Positions 1 to 8,601 of a stretch of DNA of 64,000 nucleotides are shown here, in pieces. Source of the stretch: a virus; IMG/VR virus record IMGVR_UViG_3300009430_000004, positions 124,001-188,000 of that record; one strand, 5' to 3'. Position 1 is the first letter of the stretch, and each line of letters opens with the position of its first letter. The notes under the pieces are model-generated. The model was not told where the DNA came from. It ran no database searches and worked only from the letters and a program-made list of their open reading frames with translations. The position numbers were made by a program, and so were the translations under genes.

Positions 1-3
1 AGA

Positions 4-2085
4 ATGCTCAATGGACTACCTGATATTGAAGATTTTGATTATATCTTCGTTGATGAAATAACCTGCACTGAGCTAAGTCTTAATCCTAATACCCCAATAC
101 ATGAGTATACTAAGGAGGAGATAATAAGACTTGAAAGCTATGGCATATTAGAATCAATAAAGAAAGAATATCTAACTAAGAAGTATTTAAATTATCTTGG
201 ACCTAATAGTATAGATATAGTTAGGGCAAGGAGTGCCAGAAACTTCAGTATTTTGAGAATGTCTCAGAGTATGTCAGAGAGTTTTTATGAAGAGTTTAAT
301 AACATATATGAACAGTGTAGAGAATACTTTATGTCTGTTCTATATATAAAAGAGTATGGTAAGGAGTATGACTTATATGATAACTTCATGGCAATGATGA
401 TATTCATAATGTCAATACAAAGACTTATCACAAATACTTTTAAATATGGTATTGAGCGAGATTTCTACGACCTAGGATCAATAGAAATGATGTTCAATGC
501 TTACAATGTTCCGTTCATAGCGGAACTGCCTATAGAATATCAACGTATTCTCCTTCGTAACCTAAATAACCTTCTAAGGTATAAATCTACTGATAAGGTT
601 CTATATGATGTTTGTACTCTATTGGGTTTTGAACGTATAAGAATATTTAAGTATTATCTTATGAAGGAACATGCTCTCGATGTCAATGAGAACCCATTGT
701 TTGTTTATAAAACTATTAAGGATGAGCATGGTAATGACATAGTGGTTGAAGATAAAGAGCAGATGTACCGATTCTATTTCCAGACAGTTGACCTTAAGGA
801 AAGAAATGTTGCACTTGCACTCACCGACTCGACAGCTAAACTTGATTATAATCAAGTAACTGTAGAAGACCCATATTGGTGGGAAGACGAAGATCTTAGG
901 GAAGCACTGTACAATACTGAGTTCAATTATGTTGAAACTAAATTCTTGAATATGAATATAATGTACAAATTGACAGAAATGTTATTTGAGGTTATATATA
1001 CATTCAGAATGTTGGTTGATAAAAAAACAGAAGTTGATCGTATTACAATACAACTTCCGAAGATATTCGATAAGAAGGAGATTAAATTATTTGATTTGGC
1101 TATCTTCTTATCTGCTTTACTATGTAAGAAGAATAAGATGAGTGGGAACATCCTACACACCCCATCTAAGATTCTATCAGTAATGGGATTTAATTTCAGT
1201 GCTGATATGAATAAGGTGAGAGAATATATTGATAAAAACCCTCGTCTATTTGACAGAGAAACGCTGAAAAGATATCTTGAGAGATTGAATATTTATAATC
1301 CTCAGGATGTAAATGCGGTATTTACTAATGTTAAGAAGTTTAACGATTTCATTGTAGACAAGATGGCTAAGAGCCAGAATATTGAAGAGTATAGAGCATA
1401 TCAACAATTACACAAGACTCTCATGATAACAAATGAGACAACAGACTTATTCAAAAAAGATGATGGTACTATTGCTGAAACATTCCTTGATTATCTTGAG
1501 TATAGCGACTTTGACCTATATACTTTCGTAACAACATGCGATGAGTCTAAAATTTCTGAGTATATTGAACACGGCTTATTTAAACTAAATGAGCTCATGA
1601 CAACCTTAAAATATACTTATATACTTAATGACTCAAACAATGCATTGCTTAATGCTGTAATAACATTAATTCGTTTCTTCAAGTCATATACAACAGACTT
1701 GAGTAACTTCAATATCTTATATCTAATGGATAGTCGATATTACAATATGATAAAGTTAATCAATGACATCCATTTTATAGATAAATGCAACTGTATTAAA
1801 GAGCCAATGAAGGCTATAAAATTAAAAGAAAAACTTACTCCAAAGAGTAAAATATGGCATAATGATTTGGAGCAATTCAAATACAAGGTTAAATCTGTTA
1901 GTGTTGATGCAACTATTAGTGATGAGAAGCATTTCGAAAATGTTATTTCATCAATTAATGCAAATTATAAAATTTACTCCAAATTGATGCTAGATTATAT
2001 GGATACCTTAGGTATATTTAAGACGAATATGGTAACTGATAGGCTACCAATGACGGATAAAATCCGTCTCATTTATGAAGAATAG
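4..2085 (+). CDS. Large virion protein candidate, possibly baseplate or tail (5' end may be cut)
   Basis: A 693-residue acidic, Tyr/Asn/Leu-rich protein with no signal peptide or membrane segment. Around residues 180-225 a segment (ending LLGFERIRIFKYYLMKEH) resembles the stretch found in baseplate-type proteins of large phages, but I recognise no catalytic motif. The reading frame is open to the first base of the window and no ribosome binding site can be seen, so the true start may lie upstream. It is followed by a late-type promoter and another likely virion protein, which supports a structural role by inference only. Function is not established. Confidence 0.55.
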   Translation: MLNGLPDIEDFDYIFVDEITCTELSLNPNTPIHEYTKEEIIRLESYGILESIKKEYLTKKYLNYLGPNSIDIVRARSARNFSILRMSQSMSESFYEEFNNIYEQCREYFMSVLYIKEYGKEYDLYDNFMAMMIFIMSIQRLITNTFKYGIERDFYDLGSIEMMFNAYNVPFIAELPIEYQRILLRNLNNLLRYKSTDKVLYDVCTLLGFERIRIFKYYLMKEHALDVNENPLFVYKTIKDEHGNDIVVEDKEQMYRFYFQTVDLKERNVALALTDSTAKLDYNQVTVEDPYWWEDEDLREALYNTEFNYVETKFLNMNIMYKLTEMLFEVIYTFRMLVDKKTEVDRITIQLPKIFDKKEIKLFDLAIFLSALLCKKNKMSGNILHTPSKILSVMGFNFSADMNKVREYIDKNPRLFDRETLKRYLERLNIYNPQDVNAVFTNVKKFNDFIVDKMAKSQNIEEYRAYQQLHKTLMITNETTDLFKKDDGTIAETFLDYLEYSDFDLYTFVTTCDESKISEYIEHGLFKLNELMTTLKYTYILNDSNNALLNAVITLIRFFKSYTTDLSNFNILYLMDSRYYNMIKLINDIHFIDKCNCIKEPMKAIKLKEKLTPKSKIWHNDLEQFKYKVKSVSVDATISDEKHFENVISSINANYKIYSKLMLDYMDTLGIFKTNMVTDRLPMTDKIRLIYEE

Positions 2086-2089
2086 CAAA

Positions 2090-2101
2090 AACATAAATAT
2101 A
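2090..2101 (+). promoter_or_regulatory. Late promoter match AACA-N6-TA
   Basis: AACA, six bases, TA; ends 31 nt before the ATG at 2132. Confidence 0.65.
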
Positions 2102-2131
2102 ATTAAATAGAATTCAGAAAGGGTGAAAAAG

Positions 2132-2995
2132 ATGAGCGATATTTTAAAATTACACGATAAAATCAATAGTAATGACACCTTATCATTTGAGTATAAGCCA
2201 TCTGTTCTTACAAGAACCCGAGTAATCGGCGGTTACGTCCATTTTACAGATAAGAATGGTATAAGCCAGTTAGGAGAAGTGCTCTTCGATGAAGAGAATC
2301 AGATAGTTCTTGGTGGTGCATTATTCGTTTTGGAAAAAGTATTCGGGGTGCAATCACCTCTTACAGTAGACTATCTGAATAATGTTATGGGTATAGCCAA
2401 TACTGGTACGCCAATTACAGACATTTATCCAAAAGATAACGTTGTTTGTTTATTTGGTGTAGGAACAGGAGGCTGTGGAGACTCAATTAATTCGGTAAGG
2501 GATGTTAAATTCTATGAAAGAGAAATCTTCGATATGGTTCCTTTCAGAGTAACAGACATAGCTTTATCTGAAACTGACCAACAGAAATATTGGTTCAAGA
2601 AAGTGTTAGGTAACGGAAAAACTGCTTACTACCTGAAAAATTTCGAAGCTTCACCTCAAATAAAGGTACTCTGGAAAGATGCACAGGGAGATGAAGATGG
2701 TACAGAAGTAGAAGCAGGAGTTCATAATACCACAAGAACGGAACCAATTGAATCATTTGTTGAAATGATTCTTAAGGTAACAAAGAAGGATATTAGAGAA
2801 TGGTTTGAAATGAATGGTCATATCGAACAAACTAGGGTTAATTCTATAGGCTTATTTACAGGTGTTAAAGGTCAATTGGCTAACATGAGCACAGATTACA
2901 AACAAGTAAAAATGTTCTCAAAACTTAACATCAATAACGAAATGTTAACCCTGTCAAAAGATTTAACAATTATTTATAGAATATACACATCTTAA
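2132..2995 (+). CDS. Putative virion structural protein
   Basis: A 287-residue soluble protein beginning MSDILKLHDK. The ATG at 2132 is chosen over the in-frame GTG at 2123 because GAAAGGGTG lies at the right distance from the ATG. A late promoter match sits 31 nt upstream of the start and a strong intrinsic terminator follows, so it is probably transcribed alone as a late gene. The glycine-rich middle (GVGTGGCGDS, about residues 112-121) and beta-rich composition fit a tail, sheath or capsid component, but no family is recognised with certainty. Confidence 0.6.
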   Translation: MSDILKLHDKINSNDTLSFEYKPSVLTRTRVIGGYVHFTDKNGISQLGEVLFDEENQIVLGGALFVLEKVFGVQSPLTVDYLNNVMGIANTGTPITDIYPKDNVVCLFGVGTGGCGDSINSVRDVKFYEREIFDMVPFRVTDIALSETDQQKYWFKKVLGNGKTAYYLKNFEASPQIKVLWKDAQGDEDGTEVEAGVHNTTRTEPIESFVEMILKVTKKDIREWFEMNGHIEQTRVNSIGLFTGVKGQLANMSTDYKQVKMFSKLNINNEMLTLSKDLTIIYRIYTS

Positions 2996-3011
2996 CAAAT
3001 AAAAGATAGAT

Positions 3012-3054
3012 ATAATAGAGTAGCTTATGTTACTCTATTATATTTCTCTTTTTT
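3012..3054 (+). terminator. Intrinsic terminator
   Basis: ATAATAGAGTA/TACTCTATTAT, 8-nt loop, then a T-rich run. Confidence 0.85.
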
Positions 3055-3066
3055 AACATCTATATA
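3055..3066 (+). promoter_or_regulatory. Late promoter match AACA-N6-TA
   Basis: AACATCTATATA, directly after the terminator of the upstream gene; ends 27 nt before the start of the beta' C-terminal fragment. Confidence 0.7.
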
Positions 3067-3092
3067 AGAAATTTATAGAAAGGGGAGATACG

Positions 3093-4301
3093 ATGAGTAA
3101 GTTACCTGATAAGGAGAAAGCTTATCTATTAAGCTTGAAACCTGAAGATATAACATTTGATTTATTAGTGGACTTATTTGCAGATACTGCAAAGGTTGTT
3201 GATGGAAAAGCAAAGACTATTCCTAGCAGGATTAAAACTCATGACGAGTTTGATTTAAATCCTGGTGAGTATTTCAACAAAGAAAAGGTTCATACAAATG
3301 CTGGTCTTTTCATATATAATAAACTTATTGTGGAAAGAAGATTATCTGGAGTGTTAGGCTATGTCAATACTCCACTAAATAAGGGAGCCGTTGAAAAAAT
3401 AGAGGATAAACTATCAAATGCATTACTTAATGATGAAATTACAGTTAATGATATGGTTGAATATCTGGACAGAACTCAATGGTTAGCAATGCAATTTCAT
3501 GCTGTTGTGAGTGGTTCATTCACGATGAATACCTTAAAACCAAATACTAAGGTAGTTAATGAAAGAAAGCGTTTATTAAAAGAAAACCGAGAAAAACTCC
3601 AGAATGGAGATGTTGATGCTGCGGTTAAGATTGAAAAACAATTATTGGCTGTTGCAGATAAGGAGCTTGCTGGTGACCCAGGTCTAGATTTATACAAGTC
3701 TGGGGCAAGAGGTTCATTCGGTAATAACTTTAAGAATATTAGTGTTATGAAAGGTCCCGTATTTAATCCAGTAACAGGTCAATTCGATATAGTTGAATCT
3801 AATTTTATGGAAGGTATCAATAAGGAAGAGCTTCCTATTTACGGCAATGCTATCATTACTGGAGCATATCCTAAAGCAATCGGTACTGCCGTTTCAGGAT
3901 ATTTCAGTAAACAGATTATAGCAGCTCTTCAAGCCGTTGTACTTGATAAAATAGGTTCAGATTGTGGTACTAAGGGGTATCAGAAAATAACAATACATCC
4001 AGGTTCAGAGAAAGATTTCTTATATCGTTTCGTCATAGAGGGAAGTAAGTTAGTTGAATTAACTGACAAGAATATTTCTAGCTATGTCGGTAAGGAAGTT
4101 AAGATGAGGTCACCTATGTATTGCATCGGCAAGAAGTTATGTAGAGCATGTGCTGGACGAATGTATGAAAAACTTGAAATTGATAATATTGGACTTACAG
4201 CAGCAAGAGTTTCCTCAACGCTGCTGAACTTATCAATGAAAAAGTTCCATGACTCCAGTGCAAAAATAACTCAAATAAAGATTAATGATTTAGTGTTATA
4301 A
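3093..4301 (+). CDS. rpoC: RNA polymerase beta' subunit, C-terminal fragment (phage multisubunit RNAP)
   Basis: A 402-residue protein colinear with the central to C-terminal part of bacterial beta'. KSGARGSFGN (near residue 203) matches the conserved SGARGS segment. It is followed by an MKG..FNP..G..D segment, SGYFSKQ, and DCGT with Cys291. MYCIGKKLCRACAG carries Cys344, Cys350 and Cys353, and together with Cys291 this rebuilds the second beta' zinc site. The end, SSTLLNLSMKKFHDSSA, corresponds to the bridge-helix/trigger-loop region (FHxGG in bacteria). The protein stops there, so the last part of beta' is missing or encoded elsewhere. A late promoter lies 27 nt before the ATG and a terminator directly follows. 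Known family: phiKZ/AR9-type split RNA polymerases. Late expression would favour the virion-packaged enzyme (inference). Confidence 0.9.
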   Translation: MSKLPDKEKAYLLSLKPEDITFDLLVDLFADTAKVVDGKAKTIPSRIKTHDEFDLNPGEYFNKEKVHTNAGLFIYNKLIVERRLSGVLGYVNTPLNKGAVEKIEDKLSNALLNDEITVNDMVEYLDRTQWLAMQFHAVVSGSFTMNTLKPNTKVVNERKRLLKENREKLQNGDVDAAVKIEKQLLAVADKELAGDPGLDLYKSGARGSFGNNFKNISVMKGPVFNPVTGQFDIVESNFMEGINKEELPIYGNAIITGAYPKAIGTAVSGYFSKQIIAALQAVVLDKIGSDCGTKGYQKITIHPGSEKDFLYRFVIEGSKLVELTDKNISSYVGKEVKMRSPMYCIGKKLCRACAGRMYEKLEIDNIGLTAARVSSTLLNLSMKKFHDSSAKITQIKINDLVL

Positions 4302-4305
4302 TAAG

Positions 4306-4335
4306 AGAGCATACCGTTTTGGTATGCTCTTTTTT
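4306..4335 (+). terminator. Intrinsic terminator
   Basis: AGAGCATACC/GGTATGCTCT with loop gtttt and T tail, straight after the beta' C-terminal gene. Confidence 0.9.
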
Positions 4336-4338
4336 ATT

Positions 4339-4348
4339 TATATATTAT
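4339..4348 (+). promoter_or_regulatory. Early-type element TATATATTAT
   Basis: TATATATTAT lies just after the terminator of the beta' C-terminal gene and 33 nt before the ATG at 4382. No CGTA upstream. Confidence 0.5.
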
Positions 4349-4381
4349 AGATTGGTAATAAAAAGTATAGGAGGTAAATAT

Positions 4382-4549
4382 ATGGAACCTGAAGAGTTTA
4401 AAAAGAGAATGTCTGAGATAAATTCTCATGATAATGACGAAGAGACTGACCATAAAAAGGCGGATATGTTAATGTGTGAAGTATTAGAAAGTTTAGGCTA
4501 TGGGGAAGGAGTTGAAATATTCAAAAATATGCCAAAATACTATGCTTAG
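4382..4549 (+). CDS. Small acidic protein, unknown function
   Basis: 55 residues starting MEPEEFKKRM, charged and helical, without known motifs. The start at 4382 is set by AGGAGGT at 4369-4375; the frame is open further upstream but has no ribosome binding site there. A TATATATTAT early-type promoter motif lies at 4339-4348, straight after the terminator of the preceding RNA polymerase gene. It lies between the two beta' fragments. Confidence 0.7.
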   Translation: MEPEEFKKRMSEINSHDNDEETDHKKADMLMCEVLESLGYGEGVEIFKNMPKYYA

Positions 4550-4578
4550 CACACCAAATAAAAAGTTATAAAGGATAT

Positions 4579-4590
4579 AACTATACAATA
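4579..4590 (+). promoter_or_regulatory. Late promoter variant AACT-N6-TA
   Basis: One mismatch to AACA-N6-TA, but at the usual distance (ends 26 nt before the ATG of the beta' N-terminal fragment). Confidence 0.4.
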
Positions 4591-4615
4591 GGTAACATGT
4601 TAAGGAGGCGGGGAA

Positions 4616-6028
4616 ATGAAGCGAAACAATGTTCGACTCATCAAATTAAATTGGAATGAGGAGTGTGAAAAAGATTTTATTATAGGTAAGGGTTTTGAAA
4701 TAACCCAACCCGCATTTAAGGGTGAAGAAAAATGTATGTATGGAACCCACTCCCCCCTATATGCAACTGACTGGGAAGATGAAGATGCTTTCTCTGAAAG
4801 ATATTCCTGTCAGTGTAAAAATCTTAGGGGTAGGGTGTATGAGGACGAGATATGTCCTGTATGTAATACAAAGGTTAGATTTAGAGATGTTGATTTAAAG
4901 ATGTTTGGATGGATAAAACTGTACAATCAGAATGTAATTCATCCAATATTTTATAAGATGATTAAATCGGTAATTGGAGATAAGCAATTTACTGAGATTA
5001 TAGAATTCGATAAAGACATGACCAAGAACGGAATAATTATAAATAAGAAAAGTAAGAATCCGTTTAAAGGTATAGGTCTTATCGAGTTTGAAGAAAGATT
5101 CGATGAGATTATGGCTTATTTCAGAGAGAAGAAAAAGAATAAGATTGACATTATAGATGAAATAATGAATGAAAGAGAAAAGGTATTCACATCATGTATA
5201 CCTGTTTACTCAGCAGTATTAAGACCTGTTTCATTCAGAGGTGAAACTTACTTCTATAATTCTATAGATAAGAAGTATAACTCAATCTTTTCATTGTCTC
5301 GTTTACTGAATAATACAGGTCCAGTATCCAGTAAAAAGAAGGTTAAGAAGAAAAAGATGGATGAACCTACAATACTACAAACACTTCAAAAGAAGTTGAT
5401 AGAACTGTGGGAATTAATATTCATGCAGATAAACCAGAAGGATGGTCATATAAAAGACCAAATACTAGGTGGAAGAATAAACTTCTCTGCAAGAAATGTT
5501 ATCATACCTGATCCTGACCTTAGAGCCGATGAAATTAGATTGTGTTACTTATCTTTCCTTGAATTATTCAAGTATCAAGTAATATCTCATCTAGTTAAGA
5601 TGAATGACATAACAGAAAACGAAGCTTATGAGCAGTGGTACAAAGCCACTATTATATATAACCCGAAGATATATGAATTAATGATGCACTTGGTTAAGAA
5701 GAGAAAACCTAAAGTGCTTATAAACAGAAACCCGACAATCAACTACGGGTCAATGTTATTGATGAAAGTTGTTGATATCAAGAATGAATATAAAGAAGAT
5801 TATACAATGAGTCTACCAATACAAATACTTGGTGTACTTAATGCAGACTTCGATGGAGACATTCTCAATATTATAGCAATGATGACCAAGAAAACTGCTA
5901 AGGCATTTGATAAGATATTCAATCCTAGAAAGAATATGTTTATTTCTAGAAATGATGGATTATTTAATGATGACTTTAATCTATTCAAAGACCAGTTAAC
6001 AGGTTTGAGGGAATTCAATTGTATCTAA
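4616..6028 (+). CDS. rpoC: RNA polymerase beta' subunit, N-terminal fragment with catalytic NADFDGD
   Basis: 470 residues that match the N-terminal part of beta'. A zinc ribbon is formed by Cys65, Cys67, Cys80 and Cys83 (CQC...CPVC). DQILGGRINFSARNVIIPDP corresponds to the LLGKRVDYSGRSVI segment, and INRNPTINYGSMLLM to LNRAPTLHR. The Mg-binding loop NADFDGD is at residues 409-415 and all three Asp are intact. The protein ends about 55 residues later, at the point where the separate C-terminal fragment would continue. The gene lies downstream of that fragment, so the natural N-to-C order is reversed. An AACT variant of the late promoter is 26 nt upstream of the ATG, the ribosome binding site is AAGGAGG, and a terminator follows. 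Confidence 0.92.
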   Translation: MKRNNVRLIKLNWNEECEKDFIIGKGFEITQPAFKGEEKCMYGTHSPLYATDWEDEDAFSERYSCQCKNLRGRVYEDEICPVCNTKVRFRDVDLKMFGWIKLYNQNVIHPIFYKMIKSVIGDKQFTEIIEFDKDMTKNGIIINKKSKNPFKGIGLIEFEERFDEIMAYFREKKKNKIDIIDEIMNEREKVFTSCIPVYSAVLRPVSFRGETYFYNSIDKKYNSIFSLSRLLNNTGPVSSKKKVKKKKMDEPTILQTLQKKLIELWELIFMQINQKDGHIKDQILGGRINFSARNVIIPDPDLRADEIRLCYLSFLELFKYQVISHLVKMNDITENEAYEQWYKATIIYNPKIYELMMHLVKKRKPKVLINRNPTINYGSMLLMKVVDIKNEYKEDYTMSLPIQILGVLNADFDGDILNIIAMMTKKTAKAFDKIFNPRKNMFISRNDGLFNDDFNLFKDQLTGLREFNCI

Positions 6029-6060
6029 GAGGTAGGCTTATCCTACCTCTATTTTATTTT
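6028..6060 (+). terminator. Intrinsic terminator
   Basis: AGAGGTAGG/CCTACCTCT then ATTTTATTTT, at the stop codon of the beta' N-terminal gene. A second hairpin TCGGAAA/TTTCCGA (about 6060-6091) follows. Confidence 0.85.
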
Positions 6061-6138
6061 CGGAAAGGAAGTGTAACTAACCGTTTCCGATTTTAATCCA
6101 ATAAGATAAACAATATATTGGTATCAAGGGGAGAATTG

Positions 6139-6162
6139 ATGAAACGGGAGGTATACGAATGA
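6139..6162 (+). other. Seven-codon leader ORF overlapping the next start codon
   Basis: ATG at 6139 with AAGGGGAG just upstream encodes MKREVYE. Its stop TGA overlaps the ATG at 6159 (ATGA). The inner ribosome binding site of the downstream gene, GGGAGGT, lies inside this ORF. This could couple translation of the next gene to the leader, or be chance. Confidence 0.35.
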
Positions 6163-6371
6163 AGAAAAATTTATCAATTTCTTTCAATACAATAAATGAT
6201 TCCTTTATGGTATTAAAAGTAATGGGAGGCTCATTGCATCTCCCAGTAAATCAAGATGATAAAGTTTCAGATATGTGTGAAAATGTTAATGACTTTCTTA
6301 CAGAGTTATTTAATATCCAAGGTGTAGAAGAAATATTTGAAAAATATGGTGCTAAATTTGAGAAAGTTTAA
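6159..6371 (+). CDS. Small protein, unknown function
   Basis: 70 residues (MKKNLSISFN...), acidic in the C-terminal half, no recognised domain. The start is supported by GGGAGGT 8 nt upstream. It overlaps the seven-codon leader ORF by 4 nt. A strong intrinsic terminator begins at its stop codon, so it forms a single-gene unit. Confidence 0.7.
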   Translation: MKKNLSISFNTINDSFMVLKVMGGSLHLPVNQDDKVSDMCENVNDFLTELFNIQGVEEIFEKYGAKFEKV

Positions 6372-6417
6372 ATTAATTATTCCTGTGAAATATCAGGAAT
6401 AATTAATTTTTTATTTT
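6371..6417 (+). terminator. Intrinsic terminator
   Basis: 15-bp stem AATTAATTATTCCTG/CAGGAATAATTAATT with T tail. Confidence 0.85.
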
Positions 6418-6423
6418 CTCTAA

Positions 6424-6435
6424 AACTGTTAATTA
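6424..6435 (+). promoter_or_regulatory. Late promoter variant AACT-N6-TA
   Basis: AACT, GTTAAT, TA; 21 nt before the ATG at 6456. Confidence 0.35.
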
Positions 6436-6455
6436 ATTAATGGAGGTGTATAAAA

Positions 6456-6959
6456 ATGAGTGATAATCAAAACCAACAAGGAACTGACATATTTGATAAG
6501 ATATTCGGTTCTTATTTAGGAATTGACGAAGAGTCTCTGAAGAAAAGAGCAAAGGAATTCATTGACAACAAAGAAATTGAAGTGACTCAATTTGCTTTTA
6601 ATGAATTAGTCACTAGAATATTAGTAGAACAGGGTTTAATAACCAAGGGAGAATTTAATAGTCGATATAACCAAATAATTGCTGGATATTTGACTATAGT
6701 GTTAGATTCAGCACAAAAGGAGAAAGAGACATTAGTAAATACTCAAGATAATGAAGTTCCCTTTAAGAAACAGGACATTCGATTTAGGGAAATACTGATT
6801 GAAACTATTAAGGAGAAGATAATTAACCTTCTTGATAAAAAACAAGAGGTTGAAATAAAAAATGGTGATGAGGAGGATGAAGTACATGGCACAACACAAA
6901 TCAGGATCGACCCAGGGCATAATAGCTCCATCGGGAATGAGAATGCCGACGGAAAATGA
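6456..6959 (+). CDS. Hypothetical phage protein
   Basis: 167 residues, mostly helical and charged, beginning MSDNQNQQGTDIFDKIFGSY. There is no recognised domain. GGAGGTG gives a good ribosome binding site. An AACT-N6-TA variant of the late promoter lies at 6424-6435. The last 74 bases overlap the next gene in another frame, which means the two are translated from one mRNA. Confidence 0.7.
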   Translation: MSDNQNQQGTDIFDKIFGSYLGIDEESLKKRAKEFIDNKEIEVTQFAFNELVTRILVEQGLITKGEFNSRYNQIIAGYLTIVLDSAQKEKETLVNTQDNEVPFKKQDIRFREILIETIKEKIINLLDKKQEVEIKNGDEEDEVHGTTQIRIDPGHNSSIGNENADGK

Positions 6960-7278
6960 TTTAAGAAATATGGCTGCACAAGCAGTAATGGAGCAGGTTG
7001 GTGCTAATATAATATTAGACCATATTGACGCCATTGAAAATGCATTAGTTGAATGCGGGTTAGTTTCCGAGGAGAAATTTAAGGAAATACTTACAAAATC
7101 TAGAATAGACTCTCTGGAAAAAAATATAAAGGATTTAGAGACTTATATAGCTGAGGCTGAAAAAGGAAACGGTCCTATGAAGATTTATGACATCAAGTTA
7201 AGACGATATATAATTGAAGAATACAGAAGACATATAGACGAAATTAAAAAAGTTAAGGTTAGTAAAATTCTTGAGTAG
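6886..7278 (+). CDS. Hypothetical phage protein with helical region
   Basis: 130 residues from the ATG at 6886 (MAQHKSGSTQG). This start is preferred because AGGAGG lies 9 nt upstream; upstream in-frame ATG codons overlap that site. The C-terminal half is a probable coiled coil (SLEKNIKDLETYIAEAEKG). It overlaps the upstream gene by 74 nt and is co-transcribed with it. No function is recognised. Confidence 0.7.
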   Translation: MAQHKSGSTQGIIAPSGMRMPTENDLRNMAAQAVMEQVGANIILDHIDAIENALVECGLVSEEKFKEILTKSRIDSLEKNIKDLETYIAEAEKGNGPMKIYDIKLRRYIIEEYRRHIDEIKKVKVSKILE

Positions 7279-7297
7279 GTAATAGGGGGTCGGGGTA

Positions 7298-7801
7298 ATG
7301 TATAAATGGAATGGTGAGGAATGGTATAAAGCCGCACCTTTACACAAGAGAATACGCAAATGGTTCTTTTGGTTAGGTGGCTGGGAGAAACCTAATTGCT
7401 TAGGTTGGAGGGTATTCGATAAAGATTATCTTCCAAGTAAAAAGATGACAAGGGAAGAACTCGATAAACATGTTGAAATCATAAATAATATGAAGACAAG
7501 TGAAGAACGAGATGAATATAAAAGAAAACATTTCAAGAGAATTAAAAGGAAGCTTAGGGAAATTACTCCTTGCTCCTTCTTTGGAAATACTTTAACAATA
7601 CAAAACTTTGGTGTGTATATTTCAGTGAGAAGCGGATATTTAGTAATAAACTGGAATAAGCATATGGGAAGAAAATGTTATATATCCCCAAATGGCACTC
7701 CAGGAAGTGCACATACATGGTATTGGGGTACACCATCAGATATAAAGAAATTCTCTGATGAGAAGAGAGCAAGACAGGCTGAATTTTATAGATACAAGTA
7801 G
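7298..7801 (+). CDS. Hypothetical phage protein, basic and Trp-rich
   Basis: 167 residues with many Trp, Lys and Arg, beginning MYKWNGEEWYKAAP. The C-terminal half (FGVYISVRSGYLVINWNKH) looks beta-rich. The ribosome binding site is TAGGGGGT, 19 nt after the previous gene, so it is the last gene of that operon. Its stop codon lies in the stem of an intrinsic terminator. No family is recognised. Confidence 0.65.
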   Translation: MYKWNGEEWYKAAPLHKRIRKWFFWLGGWEKPNCLGWRVFDKDYLPSKKMTREELDKHVEIINNMKTSEERDEYKRKHFKRIKRKLREITPCSFFGNTLTIQNFGVYISVRSGYLVINWNKHMGRKCYISPNGTPGSAHTWYWGTPSDIKKFSDEKRARQAEFYRYK

Positions 7802-7826
7802 GGGTTTTCCCTACTTGTATTTTTTT
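7792..7826 (+). terminator. Intrinsic terminator
   Basis: ATACAAGTAGGG/CCCTACTTGTAT with T tail; the stem includes the stop codon. Confidence 0.9.
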
Positions 7827-7827
7827 C

Positions 7828-7860
7828 CGTATTTTTGGAGCAAACACATATATATTATTA
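7828..7860 (+). promoter_or_regulatory. Two-part early promoter overlapping a late match
   Basis: CGTA at 7828 and TATATATTATTA at 7849, exactly 21 nt apart, the same spacing as five minus-strand copies. AACA-N6-TA (7843-7854) overlaps it. Drives the gene at 7930. Confidence 0.7.
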
Positions 7861-7929
7861 ATATAAGATGTAAATATATAATGCATCTAATCTATCCACT
7901 ATATAGTGGTATTCTATGGAGGGACAACC

Positions 7930-8601
7930 ATGATAAAATTTGAAAACTTAGACCTGCACGTTGATGCAAACATATTTCCAGAAAGATATAGAAAGGAAGC
8001 AATAGATTTCTTAACCCAGTTGGATAGAGAAGACTATGATACTCTATATTATGCTTGGAATGGTGAAAACTCTTTCGACACAATAGCAATGCTTAAAGGA
8101 ACACATTTCACAACTATGAAAACATTCATATTTGCTGAATTATACAGACTTCATACTAAAAAGGAGGGTATCACCGTTCAGTTTATAAAGAGTGTTTTCT
8201 TGAATGATCTTGGTGCAAAAGACATTATGACATGTCAGTTAAAAAGATACATTTCTTGTTACGAAACATATAATGATGCAAAGGATATGTTTGTAAACTG
8301 TGACGAAACTGATGTAATTAATGCCTTTAGAAGCCTAGCAATGGGTGCAGGTGTTCGATTACAAGAAATGGGTATGTCACCTTTTAACGGAAATAAAGTT
8401 CATTTAGGATTCTCACCAGATGGTTTATTTGAACTGATGGAGCTTGTTTGTGATGAAAGTCATGGACTTGATATGGGAGGATGTAATTGTAAAACCCATG
8501 AGACATATAATATCAAAATTATATCAGCTCTTGCTGCAATTGCGTTACTTAAGGGGCATCTTGAGAAAGGTTTAACAATGAAGGAGGTTGCTTGTGAATA
8601 G
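7930..8601 (+). CDS. Hypothetical phage protein
   Basis: 223 residues from the ATG at 7930 (MIKFENLDLH), chosen over 7906 because GGAGGG lies just upstream. There is no membrane segment or known motif; Cys-containing CNCKTHE lies near the C terminus. Upstream are both a full two-part early promoter (CGTA at 7828, TATATATTATTA at 7849) and an overlapping AACA-N6-TA late match, so it may be transcribed in more than one phase. Its last codons contain AAGGAGG, which serves the small downstream ORF. Confidence 0.7.
   Translation: MIKFENLDLHVDANIFPERYRKEAIDFLTQLDREDYDTLYYAWNGENSFDTIAMLKGTHFTTMKTFIFAELYRLHTKKEGITVQFIKSVFLNDLGAKDIMTCQLKRYISCYETYNDAKDMFVNCDETDVINAFRSLAMGAGVRLQEMGMSPFNGNKVHLGFSPDGLFELMELVCDESHGLDMGGCNCKTHETYNIKIISALAAIALLKGHLEKGLTMKEVACE

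Noticed and set aside
619-1160. Open frames on the minus strand inside the first large gene
   Set aside because: No ribosome binding site, implausible composition, and fully inside a long plus-strand gene; shadow frames.
6732-7034. Minus-strand frames of 78-100 codons
   Set aside because: Opposite to two well-supported overlapping plus-strand genes and without start signals.
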